Assembly (NCBI GenBank): GCA_963733885.1 | Contig: CAVTES010000008.1 | Span: 248,001 to 312,000 of the forward strand | Reading direction: 5' to 3' | DNA length: 64,000 nucleotides | Origin: JACVRW01 sp963733885 | Lineage (GTDB): Bacteria > Actinomycetota > Thermoleophilia > Solirubrobacterales > Thermoleophilaceae | Shown: positions 23,615-30,852 of the stretch, one piece after another | Position numbering within the stretch: position 1 is the stretch's first letter | Layout of the letters: each line of letters begins with the position of its first letter | Program-made: the position numbers and the translations under genes | Notes under the pieces: model-generated | Seen by the model: the letters and a program-made list of their open reading frames with translations, nothing else | What the model was told of the DNA's origin: nothing | Database searches by the model: none

Positions 23615-23727
23615 CTTGACGACCCACCCATGATTGCCGCTCAAAATCGTGTCGCTGCTGAGAGCAAGCCGCCCTCTCCACAGCCCTTGTCTCGCGCGAA
23701 AGCGAATCGCGACGGCGCACCAACGGC

Positions 23728-23798
23728 AGAGTGCCGCCTTTCGACGAAGGAAGCACTCTTCCGACGCCGCCGGGTGGCAACGCGCAAAAGAGTGCCGC
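23728..23798. promoter_or_regulatory. AGAGTGCCGC repeats and an inverted GCACTCTT element
   Basis: AGAGTGCCGC occurs at 23728-23737 and 23789-23798 and again at 22161-22170. GCACTCTT (23753-23760) is the exact inverse of AAGAGTGC (23788-23795), with 27 bases between. All lie upstream of the hydrolase gene at 23614 or LAL3. A shared regulator binding site is possible. Position is the only support. Confidence 0.3.
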
Positions 23799-23822
23799 TC
23801 CCCCATGAAACCGAGCGCTGTC

Positions 23823-24011
23823 CTAACCACTCCCTGCGGCGATGTGGTGACTGGAGCGCCACTCGGGGTGATTCACGGCGTCGGCGCGCCCTGCGGTGAC
23901 TGTGGGCTCGTCGGCGTGGATGAGAATCGCCACGCCGGCGGCGAGCATCACCTCCAGCAACAGCGGTCCGTCGGCGGCCTGATCGCCGAAGCGGACGTAC
24001 CGGCGCCGTCG
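23823..24011 (-). pseudogene. Coding-like fragment without a start
   Basis: After the stop of the USP-like gene a different minus-strand frame reads RYVRFGDQAADGPLLLEVML, then AAGVAILIHADEPTVTAGRA, and ends at 23823-23825. Third positions are strongly G/C. There is no upstream ATG or ribosome binding site, so it looks like the tail of a lost gene. No family recognised. Confidence 0.3.
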
Positions 24012-24013
24012 GC

Positions 24014-24439
24014 TCAGCGTGCGTCGGCGAGGGCGCCTTCGGACTGCTTGGCGGTCACGACCGTGACGGGCAAGCCGAGCGCCTCGACGCGATGGGGGAG
24101 GTCGCGGCGCAGCCAGTGCGAGACGCGCGCCGGAAGCGTGGAGATGATGATTTCGTCGAATCCGCCGCGCTGGACCTCGTGCTCCACCGCGGTGAACGGA
24201 TCGGTGTCGCCGATGGTTCCCTCGACGTGCCCACCCGCGGCCTCGTCGAGCAGGGGCAGGGCGAGCTCGAGCGTGGTCGCGGCCTCCTCGGTCTGCGGGT
24301 CCCAGTAGGGGCGCGGCACCAGCAGGGTGAAGCTGCAGGGGGAGCGGAGGGCACGCGCGCGCACCTCGTCGAGCAGCCTCGGCGTCGCCGCGGTTCGGTG
24401 AGCGACGACCAGTACTCGCGTGGGCGCTGCCGACGTCAT
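24014..24439 (-). CDS. USP-like (universal stress protein fold) protein
   Basis: Protein of 141 residues with an alpha/beta Rossmann-like layout. The first strand is RVLVVAHRTAATPRLLDEVR, the second CSFTLLVPRPYWDP, the third FDEIIISTLP, and there is a final LPVTVVTAK strand. This matches the universal stress protein core as often annotated in actinobacteria. The ATP-binding G-2x-G-9x-G(S/T) signature is not present, so it is probably a non-nucleotide-binding member. The ATG at 24439 follows GGCGGG with poor spacing. It is probably monocistronic. Confidence 0.75.
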   Translation of the reverse strand: MTSAAPTRVLVVAHRTAATPRLLDEVRARALRSPCSFTLLVPRPYWDPQTEEAATTLELALPLLDEAAGGHVEGTIGDTDPFTAVEHEVQRGGFDEIIISTLPARVSHWLRRDLPHRVEALGLPVTVVTAKQSEGALADAR

Positions 24440-24583
24440 CCCGCCGTGATTGTCGCATCGCTGGTACGCGGACAGGGCTCAGCGCCCGCGCAGGAGCCAA
24501 AGCCGGCGGGCGTCGTGATCCCCAGGATCGATCACGCTGGCGAGCGTTTGCGGGTATCGGCCCGGCGCCTCGTGTCTTCGGTC

Positions 24584-24781
24584 CTATGCCTTCTTGGTCG
24601 GCTCGGCTGCTTGCAGCGCGCCGGCCGCGGGTGTGTAGATGCTCTCGTGCCCGTCGTCCCAGCGGATGCGATAGCGAGGGTCAGCCGTCCCCTCTACGAC
24701 CTCCTCGACGACGCCCTTCCGGGGCGGCCGCTCGGTCGACTCGGACTCGACCTGCACGCGATCTCCGGACTTGAACTCCAT
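24584..24781 (-). CDS. DUF1918 domain protein (65 aa)
   Basis: A 65-residue protein beginning MEFKSGDRVQVESESTERPP and containing the DUF1918 core GVVEEVVEG...YRIRWDDGHES(I)YTP, an SH3-like small barrel found in actinobacteria, often in stress or regulatory contexts. AGGAGG eleven bases before the ATG fixes the start and excludes the long upstream extension. It is full length for the family. Confidence 0.9.
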   Translation of the reverse strand: MEFKSGDRVQVESESTERPPRKGVVEEVVEGTADPRYRIRWDDGHESIYTPAAGALQAAEPTKKA

Positions 24782-24953
24782 GCCTCTCCTCCTGACTGGC
24801 CTGCCTGAACGTGATACCACGGACCGCACCGGAGCCGCCCGCGCTCCCCACGAGCCTCGGGGCACGCCGCGCGCAGTGCGGCGGACGGGCCGCCGCGCGC
24901 CCACCGTCGGCGCACTTCGCTCGTGCGTCGCAACGCCTTGCGGTCGACCGTGG

Positions 24954-25530
24954 TCAGGCTGCGCCACGTCCCTCGGGGGTGAGGCTGCTCCAGACCGTCG
25001 AGGCCCGGGCGCCGGGGTCCGTTCCGTCGTGCAGCTCGACGCGAACGACCCATTTGACCCACTAACTCCGCGTCGGCCGGGCGCCACGAGCCGCGCTGGC
25101 GCGCCGTGCTCGTGCGAGAGCGGCTCGGCTCCGACGCCGGTGGCTAGCAGCAGCCCGCGGGCGTCGCGCAGCTCGAAGCTCCAGCGGTAGCCGGTGTGGG
25201 AGATCACGCGCACGTGGCTCGCGCCGGGCTGCGGGCCGGCCCGCTCGAGCAGCCGGGCGAAACGCAGGCCGCTGCAGCGCTGGCGCGAGTACAAGCCGCC
25301 GGTGCAGTCGAGCGTGGCCATGAGCCTGTCGGGGCCTGAAGCTCCGCAAGTGGGAGGCGCAGCGGGCGTGCGACCAGCCCGCCCAGCTCGAGGCGATAGG
25401 AGTCCTCCGGCGGCGGCGCGCGCTCAACGGAGTACCATCCTTTAGCTGGCCCTATGGCCAACAGTCCTGGCCGAAGAAGCGGTATTACGCCGACGCGCGA
25501 CCAGCGCGGCGAGGCAACGCACTATTGAGG
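24954..25530 (-). pseudogene. Decayed molybdopterin-dependent oxidoreductase (sulfite-oxidase fold)
   Basis: Three minus-strand frames carry successive pieces of one protein. The first reads GPAKGWYSVERAPPPEDSYR then LELGGLVARPLRLPLAELQA (about 25446-25340). The second reads ATLDCTGGLYSRQRCSGLRF through HVRVISHTGYRWSFELRDAR to EPLSHEHGAPARLVAPGRRG (25318-25065). The third reads WVKWVVRVELHDGTDPGARA to a stop at 24954-24956, with an in-frame TAG just before WVKW. The LDCTGG cysteine would be the molybdenum ligand and GRRG...WVKWV is the diagnostic tail of this family. Two frame changes, a short deletion and a stop codon make it a pseudogene. Confidence 0.75.
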
Positions 25531-25588
25531 CAAACGGGATCGACTGCGGGGCCAGTTTCTCCTGGCTAACACGCTAGATTCCTCAGAG

Positions 25589-25831
25589 ATGCACGGGGGG
25601 CAGCACTCGTCGGCCGAACTCACGATCTCTGTCAAGGTGCCGTGCCAAGAGTGCGGCGGTCGGGGCTTCGTCGAGACCGTCACGGAGGCCGGACACGTCG
25701 ACGACACGACGACCGATTGCCTTACGTGTGGCGGTAAAGGTCTCATCCCGGACGACATGCCTCTCTCGCAGTTCAGAGAGCTGCTGAAGACCCCTTTGGC
25801 TAGCCGGTTCGCTAGAGCTAGACGCTCCTAG
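25589..25831 (+). CDS. Small protein with DnaJ-type CxxCxGxG zinc motifs
   Basis: An 80-residue protein with two CxxCxGxG motifs, CQECGGRG (about residues 19-26) and CLTCGGKG (about 44-51), 17 residues apart. This is one zinc site of the DnaJ cysteine-rich domain without the J domain. It may act as a protein-binding zinc ribbon or an accessory chaperone piece. The C-terminus is basic. No good ribosome binding site is seen before ATG 25589 (only CTCAGAG), and the codons are less GC-biased than those of the neighbours. It stands alone. Confidence 0.6.
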   Translation: MHGGQHSSAELTISVKVPCQECGGRGFVETVTEAGHVDDTTTDCLTCGGKGLIPDDMPLSQFRELLKTPLASRFARARRS

Positions 25832-26012
25832 GCGTCAAAGGACGCGCGGCGGGGACTCGCTCCTCGGCGACAGCCGGAGCGTGCCACCAGAGGGGGGCCC
25901 TTCTTCATGGCAGTCCATTGCGATAGCGCCGCTGGGGTTTCGAGCCTGCGACTGCATCTCCCTGTCCCGGCTCCGGCTAGCTCGCAACTGCGGTCGTTGG
26001 GAGCGTGGGCGG

Positions 26013-26651
26013 TCAGTTGCTGATGGCGGGGGCGGCGTGCTGGAAGAGGGTGTCCGTGGTCTGGGCGAGCAGGAAGGCGGCGATGCCGGCGCGGGTGATG
26101 CTGGCACCGATGCGGCTGCGGCCGAGGTAGCCGGCGCGTACGGTGCCAGTGCGGGGGCCGTCGGTGGGGCGGGTGAAGCGCACGATCGTCCAGTTGGTCG
26201 GGCTGGCGGTGATGAGCTGGGACATGGCGAGCAGTTCGCGGTAGGCGCGCGGGAACAGCGTGCGGCCCATGATCGGGACGACGCGGCCGAGCAGGCTGGG
26301 GCGGTCGCGCGGGTCACGCAGGCTCGGGGTGGCCATGCCGATGTAGCGCCCGACGCGTTCGGCGTGCATGACGTCGAGGATCGTGCGGGTGCCGTCGACG
26401 AGCGGCATGCCGGTGGCCTTGCGGTCGAGCGAGGGACCGATCGCGCTGATCACGGCATCGGCGCCGTGTACGGCACGCCTGACGGCCGCGGCGTCGGTGA
26501 GCTCGCCGGCGATCACGGTCAGCTCGGGGTGGTCGATGTCGAGCTTGGCGGGGTTGCGGACGTAGGCGCAGACGCGGTGGCCGGCCGCGAGCGCCTGGCT
26601 GACGAGTTCTCGGCCGACGCCGCCGGTTGCGCCGAACACGGTGAGCTTCAC
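26013..26651 (-). CDS. NAD(P)-binding atypical SDR / NAD(P)H-azoreductase-like protein
   Basis: Protein of 212 residues beginning with GTG and the strand-glycine motif KLTVFGATGGVGRELVSQAL, the dinucleotide site of NAD(P)H-binding (NmrA/YwnB-type) proteins. A second motif, DADAVISAIGPS in the form HGADAVISAIGPS, and IVRFTRPTDG follow. These act as flavin or quinone reductases or redox sensors. The start overlaps the stop of the MarR gene by four bases (GTGA), so the two are translationally coupled and the reductase is probably part of the MarR regulon. Confidence 0.85.
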   Translation of the reverse strand: MKLTVFGATGGVGRELVSQALAAGHRVCAYVRNPAKLDIDHPELTVIAGELTDAAAVRRAVHGADAVISAIGPSLDRKATGMPLVDGTRTILDVMHAERVGRYIGMATPSLRDPRDRPSLLGRVVPIMGRTLFPRAYRELLAMSQLITASPTNWTIVRFTRPTDGPRTGTVRAGYLGRSRIGASITRAGIAAFLLAQTTDTLFQHAAPAISN

Positions 26652-27157
26652 GGCGCCGGCTCGCCCTCGGCGGTGGTGCAGGCGTGGTTGTCGGCGGCGA
26701 GCCCGTCGCGCAGCACGAGCAGCAGCGCTCGCAGGTGCTCGCGCTGGTCGGCGTCGAGCACGGCGAAGATGGCGTCCTCGGTGTCGCGCTGCGCGCGCGC
26801 GGCGTCGGCGAGGCGCTCTTCGCCGGCCCGCGTGAGGGTGACGAGGTGGCGGCGGCGGTCGGCGGGGTCGCGCTCGCGCGAAACCAGGCCGTCGGCTTCG
26901 AGCGGGTTCAGCAGCGTGACGAGGATGCTCGGGTCCACGCCCATGGTCTGGCCGAGCTCGCGCTGGCCCAGGCCGCCGTGATCGTGCAGCAGGCCGAGGA
27001 TCTGGAACTGCCGCGGCTTGAGGTTGTGGGCGGTGTGCGCGTCGCGCAGCCGGCGCATCGCCTCGTGGCCGAGCAGGGCCAGCAGCAGGCCGGGGCTGGA
27101 GCGGTGCTCTTCGAGCACGCTCGTGGCGGGGGTCGTGGAGTCGGTGGAAGCAGTCAT
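26648..27157 (-). CDS. MarR-family transcriptional regulator
   Basis: Winged-helix regulator of 169 residues. The recognition region GLGQRELGQTMGVDPSILVT and wing DPADRRRHLVTLTRAGEERL are clear MarR signatures. The N- and C-terminal helices form the dimer interface. ATG 27157 is preceded by AGGAAA. It is divergent from the YceI/alcohol-dehydrogenase operon across an AT-rich gap containing inverted repeats, and probably represses both directions in response to a phenolic or oxidative ligand. Confidence 0.92.
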   Translation of the reverse strand: MTASTDSTTPATSVLEEHRSSPGLLLALLGHEAMRRLRDAHTAHNLKPRQFQILGLLHDHGGLGQRELGQTMGVDPSILVTLLNPLEADGLVSRERDPADRRRHLVTLTRAGEERLADAARAQRDTEDAIFAVLDADQREHLRALLLVLRDGLAADNHACTTAEGEPAP

Positions 27158-27187
27158 GGTGCTCGGTTTCCTGTACGCAGCCGATAA

Positions 27188-27218
27188 TATAGCATGAACT
27201 ATCGTTGAGATTGCTATA
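27188..27218. promoter_or_regulatory. AT-rich inverted repeat, candidate MarR operator
   Basis: TATAGCA (27188-27194) and TGCTATA (27212-27218) pair perfectly with a 17-base spacer that holds a further CTAT half-site (27199-27202 region). The stretch 27182-27226 is the only AT-rich island nearby and also contains TATATT and TATAGT, possible -10 boxes for each direction. An operator/promoter overlap between the divergent MarR and YceI operons is the natural reading. Confidence 0.55.
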
Positions 27219-27289
27219 GTATTGTTGCGCGCCGGATCGATACGGACGGCGTCATCCCGAACACATTCCAGGAGCCCCGAATTCTCGCC

Positions 27290-27814
27290 ATGAGCGCCAC
27301 CGACCAGATCGCCAGCCCGACCACCCCGTCCGCCACCGGCACCTGGCGGCTTGACCCGACGCGTTCGAGCGTCGAGTTCCACGTGCGCCACTTCTACGGC
27401 CTGATGACGGTCAAGGGCCGCTTCGCCGACTACGAGGGCACGCTGGACCTGGACGCCGAACCGGCCGTGGAGCTCACGATCCAGGCCGCCAGCCTGGATA
27501 CCAAGCTGGCCAAGCGCGACACGCACCTGCGCTCGGGCGACTTCTTCGACGTCGAGCGCTACCCGGAGGTCCGCTTCGTCTCTGACCAAGCGGAGCTGGC
27601 CGGCCAGAAGCTGGTCGTACGCGGGCGCCTGGAAGCCGCCGGCCAGAAGCTCCCGCTGGAGCTGACCGCGACCGTCCGCGAGATCGACGGCGAGCTGGAG
27701 ATCGACGCCAGCACCCACGCCGACCACCGCGAGCTGGGCATGACCTGGAGCCCGCTCGGCATCCTGCGCGCCCCCAGCACCCTCATCGTCCGCGGCCGCC
27801 TCGTGCGCCCGTAA
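27290..27814 (+). CDS. YceI-family lipid-binding protein
   Basis: Protein of 174 residues with the YceI lipocalin-like barrel: TWRLDPTRSSVEFHVRHFYG at the start, KGRFADYEGTLDLD, the HLRSGDFFDVERYPEVRF box, and the C-terminal DRELGMTW-type segment in the form HRELGMTWSPLGIL. There is no signal peptide, so it is probably cytoplasmic, as are many actinobacterial members. YceI proteins bind isoprenoids or quinones and are induced by base or oxidative stress. It is the first gene of the divergent operon, 14 bp before the dehydrogenase. Confidence 0.92.
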   Translation: MSATDQIASPTTPSATGTWRLDPTRSSVEFHVRHFYGLMTVKGRFADYEGTLDLDAEPAVELTIQAASLDTKLAKRDTHLRSGDFFDVERYPEVRFVSDQAELAGQKLVVRGRLEAAGQKLPLELTATVREIDGELEIDASTHADHRELGMTWSPLGILRAPSTLIVRGRLVRP

Positions 27815-27828
27815 AGGAGCCCCAGCAC

Positions 27829-28758
27829 ATGCGAGCCATCGCTCTCACCGCACCCGACACGCCGCCCGCGCCGATCGACCTGCCCGCCACCGCCCCGGCC
27901 GAGGACCAGGTCCTCGTCCGCGTGCACGCATCCTCGGTCAACCCGGTCGACAACGCGATCGCCGCCGGAATGCTGCTCGGCATGGGCGTCGAACACGAAT
28001 TCCCCGTCACCCTCGGCCGCGACTACGCCGGCGTCGTCGAACAGGTCGGCGCCAACGTCACCGGCTACGCCCCCGGCGACCAGGTCTACGGCTTCATCCT
28101 GCACGCCAACCCGGCCGTCCACGACGGCGCCTGGGCCGAGCTCATCACCGTCCCCGAGCACCTCTCGATCGGGCCCGCGCCCGACGGCGTCGACCTCGAC
28201 ACCGCCGGCGCCGCACCGCTGGCCGGCATCACCGCCGTCACGGCCATCGACGCGCTCGAACTCTCCGACGCAGACGTGCTGCTCGTCGTCGGCGCCACCG
28301 GCGGTGTCGGCAGCCTCGCCGTCCAGCTCGCCGCGCGCGCCCGCGCCACCGTCATCGCCCCCGGCCTGCCCGAGGACGAGGAATACCTGCGCGACCTCGG
28401 CGTCAGCGAGATCGCGCCGCGCGACGGCGACATCGCCGAGCTCGTGCGCGAGCGCCACCCCGACGGCGTCGACGCGCTACTCGATCTGGTCTCCTACGCC
28501 CCCGGCGCGTTCGACGGCGCGCTCAAGCCCGACGCCCGCGTCGCCTCATCCAACGGCGCCGCCGGCGACGGCCCGGGCCGCACCAACGTGATGGCCTCAC
28601 CCACCCCCGAGAACCTCCAACGCCTCGCAGCGCTGCTCGCCGCCGGCACCCTGCGCATCCCCGTGCGAGCGACCTACGACCTCGCACAAGCGCCCGAAGC
28701 GCTCACCGCGCTCGCCGGCACCCACACCCAGGGCAAACTCGCGATCCAGGTCCACTGA
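27829..28758 (+). CDS. NADP-dependent quinone oxidoreductase-like MDR protein
   Basis: Zinc-independent medium-chain dehydrogenase of 309 residues: N-terminal GroES-like domain (VLVRVHASSVNPVDNAIAAG, GRDYAGVVEQVG), Rossmann domain with VVGATGGVGSLAVQLA at about residues 148-163, and the C-terminal GKLAIQV ending. The usual structural-zinc cysteines are absent. It reduces quinones or enones with NADPH. AAAGGAG precedes the ATG by ten bases. It is downstream of YceI in the MarR-controlled cluster, which points to electrophile or quinone defence. Confidence 0.92.
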   Translation: MRAIALTAPDTPPAPIDLPATAPAEDQVLVRVHASSVNPVDNAIAAGMLLGMGVEHEFPVTLGRDYAGVVEQVGANVTGYAPGDQVYGFILHANPAVHDGAWAELITVPEHLSIGPAPDGVDLDTAGAAPLAGITAVTAIDALELSDADVLLVVGATGGVGSLAVQLAARARATVIAPGLPEDEEYLRDLGVSEIAPRDGDIAELVRERHPDGVDALLDLVSYAPGAFDGALKPDARVASSNGAAGDGPGRTNVMASPTPENLQRLAALLAAGTLRIPVRATYDLAQAPEALTALAGTHTQGKLAIQVH

Positions 28759-29031
28759 GCACCAGGTCGGCGCCACCTCCGTCAGCGAACTCATGGCCGA
28801 CCCGCACACGGGCCGGGCCGTCGCAACCTCGACCAACCGACACGACGCTCGCAAACGCAAAGGGCGGCGCTCGCTTGCGCGTTCGATGCAACCGAGCACT
28901 CCCGCGACCTTCACCGGCGCTACCCGCTTCGCGTGGATGCGAGTGCGCCGCCATCGTGCCGCACACGTTCGCTGGGGACGAGCCGTGACGGCGCTCGTCG
29001 GTCCCAGGCTCACTCCTCGCAAACTCACGGC
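28759..29031. other. Non-coding scar of an integrative element
   Basis: Between the dehydrogenase and the replication-relaxation fragment I see no supported gene. The short open frames have mixed composition and no start signals. Confidence 0.4.
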
Positions 29032-29304
29032 TCAAAGGAGGGCCCGGATGAGCGGTTGCACGCCACGGCAACGTACGAACGCCCGGGGCACGCCGCCGCC
29101 CTTAGTTGGTACGTCCACGGGAAGGAACCGCGGCGGGAGATCGGCCGGACGCTCGAGGTAACCGGCGCGGAAGAGCTTCACCGGGCGCCGGTCGGGCGCC
29201 TCGACCGAACTCGCAGGCCACCACAGCTCGCGCAGCTGCGGCGCCGTCAGGAACTTGTAAGGGCGGACGATCCCGACGTCCCGCGGCTGCACCGTGCACG
29301 GCAT
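29032..29304 (-). pseudogene. Replication-relaxation family protein, N-terminal fragment
   Basis: The frame from about 29304 reads QPRDVGIVRPYKFLTAPQLR followed by ELWWP, then RRPVKLFRAGYLERP, the winged-helix start of the replication-relaxation family found on actinobacterial plasmids and integrative elements. The usual protein is several hundred residues; here it stops at 29032 after about 90 with a degenerate tail. It lies about 150 bp from the tRNA-Ser fragment, consistent with a relic of an integrated plasmid. Confidence 0.55.
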
Positions 29305-29457
29305 CAGTGCGTCCCGCCGACCCCGCTGAATCACCGCCCCGTCGTAGTGGTGAACGGCCTCGTAACTGGCAGGAAGCGAGGCTCAGTGCAGCGCACCCTG
29401 TTTCGAGAGCCCGCAAACCCGCTCCCAGAGCGGAAATCCCCGCAAATGAGCCCTTCT

Positions 29458-29514
29458 CTCGAAAACCGTTGTGGGCCTTTCGGTCCACCGAGGGTTCGAA
29501 TCCCTCCCCCTCCG
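29458..29514 (+). tRNA. 3' half of a tRNA-Ser(CGA), probable attachment site
   Basis: From the anticodon loop CTCGAAA (29458-29464) through the long variable arm, the T arm GAGGGTTCGAATCCCTC and the acceptor strand CCCCTCCG, the sequence is a standard tRNA-Ser 3' half. The matching 5' half (GGAGGGG, D arm and 5' anticodon stem) is absent: the bases before it cannot pair. A 3' tRNA fragment of this kind is the classic distal att site left by a tyrosine-recombinase element integrated into tRNA-Ser. Confidence 0.8.
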
Positions 29515-29515
29515 C

Positions 29516-29693
29516 TTCCTTAGCTTGTGCCGGCGCTGGGGCGCTGTCGGGTGTCGTTCCAATGCGTTAGGCGACGCGAACCGGCGGGCCGACGCGCTCG
29601 CGGATCGTCGGACATCCTTTCCCGTGCCTCGCTGTCAGTCGGCGCGGCTGTTGAGCCAGCTGACCATAGACCGAGCGAGCGGCCCAGTAGGCC
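29516..29693. other. Intergenic, no gene seen
   Basis: Between the tRNA fragment and the terminator. I see no coding frame with a start signal and no structured element. Confidence 0.4.
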
Positions 29694-29727
29694 CCGGGCG
29701 CAGCCGGCTCGACCCGGCTGCGCCCGG
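29694..29727 (-). terminator. Strong hairpin terminator of the sugar ABC operon
   Basis: CCGGGCGCAGCCGG (29694-29707) and CCGGCTGCGCCCGG (29714-29727) pair perfectly over 14 bases around a CTCGAC loop, eight bases after the stop codon of the binding-protein gene on the minus strand. Confidence 0.8.
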
Positions 29728-29735
29728 ATGATTCT

Positions 29736-30797
29736 CTAGTTGAACGCGTACTCCTCGTACTCCTCGACGTTGTCCTGCGTGACGGTCGCGGCGGGAACCA
29801 CGATCTGTCGCGGGACCTCCGGCGGGACCAGCTCGGGGAAGCCCTCGCCGAGGGCGAGCAAACGGGCCATGTTCACCGCGGACGCCGCCATGTTCGGGTT
29901 GTAGAGGAACGTGGCGCGGTAGAGGCCGCCCTCCTTGATCTGGGCCATCGCGTCCTGTGAACCGCCGACGCCGGTGAGGAACATCTCGTCCTCACGGCCG
30001 GCGTTCCGGATCGCCTGGACCACGCCCTGGGCCATGTCGTCGTCATGGGTGTAAACGGCGTCGATCTGGTCCTCGGCCTGCAGGATGTTCTCCATCACCT
30101 TGAGGCCGGTGTCGGGGTTGAAGTCTCCGGGCTGCTTGGCCACGGTCTTGACGCCGCCGTCCGGGCACTTCTTCTTGAGCTCGTCCGTGAAGCCCTTGCT
30201 GCGCTCCTCGGTGACCGAGATGCCGGCGAGGCCCTGGATCTCGACGACGTTCCCTTCGCACTGCAGCTCGTCCGCGATGTAGTCCGCCGCGAGCACGCCG
30301 ATCTGGTAGTTGTCGCCGAGGATCGTCGCCGTCGCGGCGTCGGGCGCCGTGAACAGCCGGTCCACGTTCACGACCGGGATGCCCTCGCTCTCGGCCCTCT
30401 GCGCCACGGGGGTGAGCGCAGCGCCGTCGTACGGCAGCACGACCAGCACGTCGGGCTTGTCCGAGATCACCTGCTCGATTTGCTGGGCCTGCGAGTCCGC
30501 GTCGGCGGCTTCGAGCAGCCTGAAGTCGACGTCGTCGAACTCGTCGGCCGCGGCCTGCGCGTTCTTCGAGATCGCGCCGAGCCAGCCGTGATCGGTGGGC
30601 GGCACGCTGGCCACGATGCTCACCGTGCCACCCGAGGCGGGCGAGCCCTCCTCCTCGGCGCTGGTGCTCTCGGCGCTCTGCGCGGTGTCCGCGCTGCCCG
30701 AGTCGCCCTCGTCGTCGTCATCATCGGCGCAAGCGGCGACGCCGACAGCCAGCACGGCCGCCGCCGCGAACAACATCAATAGTCGCTTTAGCGACAT
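29736..30797 (-). CDS. Sugar ABC transporter substrate-binding lipoprotein
   Basis: Protein of 353 residues with a lipoprotein signal (MSLKRLLMLFAAAAVLAVGV then AACAD, lipobox LAVGVAAC) and an acidic linker. The periplasmic-binding-protein domain (type 4, RbsB-like) has VSIVASVPPTDHGWLGAISK, LVVLPYDGAALTPVAQRAES and VYTHDDDMAQGVVQAIRNAG, which matches the sugar-binding pattern. It is secreted and membrane-anchored, and feeds the permease encoded upstream in the operon. AGGAGG lies eight bases before ATG 30797. The ligand is a sugar or sugar derivative, not identified. Confidence 0.93.
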   Translation of the reverse strand: MSLKRLLMLFAAAAVLAVGVAACADDDDDEGDSGSADTAQSAESTSAEEEGSPASGGTVSIVASVPPTDHGWLGAISKNAQAAADEFDDVDFRLLEAADADSQAQQIEQVISDKPDVLVVLPYDGAALTPVAQRAESEGIPVVNVDRLFTAPDAATATILGDNYQIGVLAADYIADELQCEGNVVEIQGLAGISVTEERSKGFTDELKKKCPDGGVKTVAKQPGDFNPDTGLKVMENILQAEDQIDAVYTHDDDMAQGVVQAIRNAGREDEMFLTGVGGSQDAMAQIKEGGLYRATFLYNPNMAASAVNMARLLALGEGFPELVPPEVPRQIVVPAATVTQDNVEEYEEYAFN

Positions 30798-30852
30798 GAC
30801 TGCACCCTCCTAATGTGGGCAGTGGACAGTTTGCTTGCCGGGGCTCGGCGGT

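Noticed and set aside
24785..25321. N-terminal extension of the DUF1918 gene
   Set aside because: That part is a piece of the decayed molybdopterin enzyme in the same frame; AGGAGG marks the true start at 24781.
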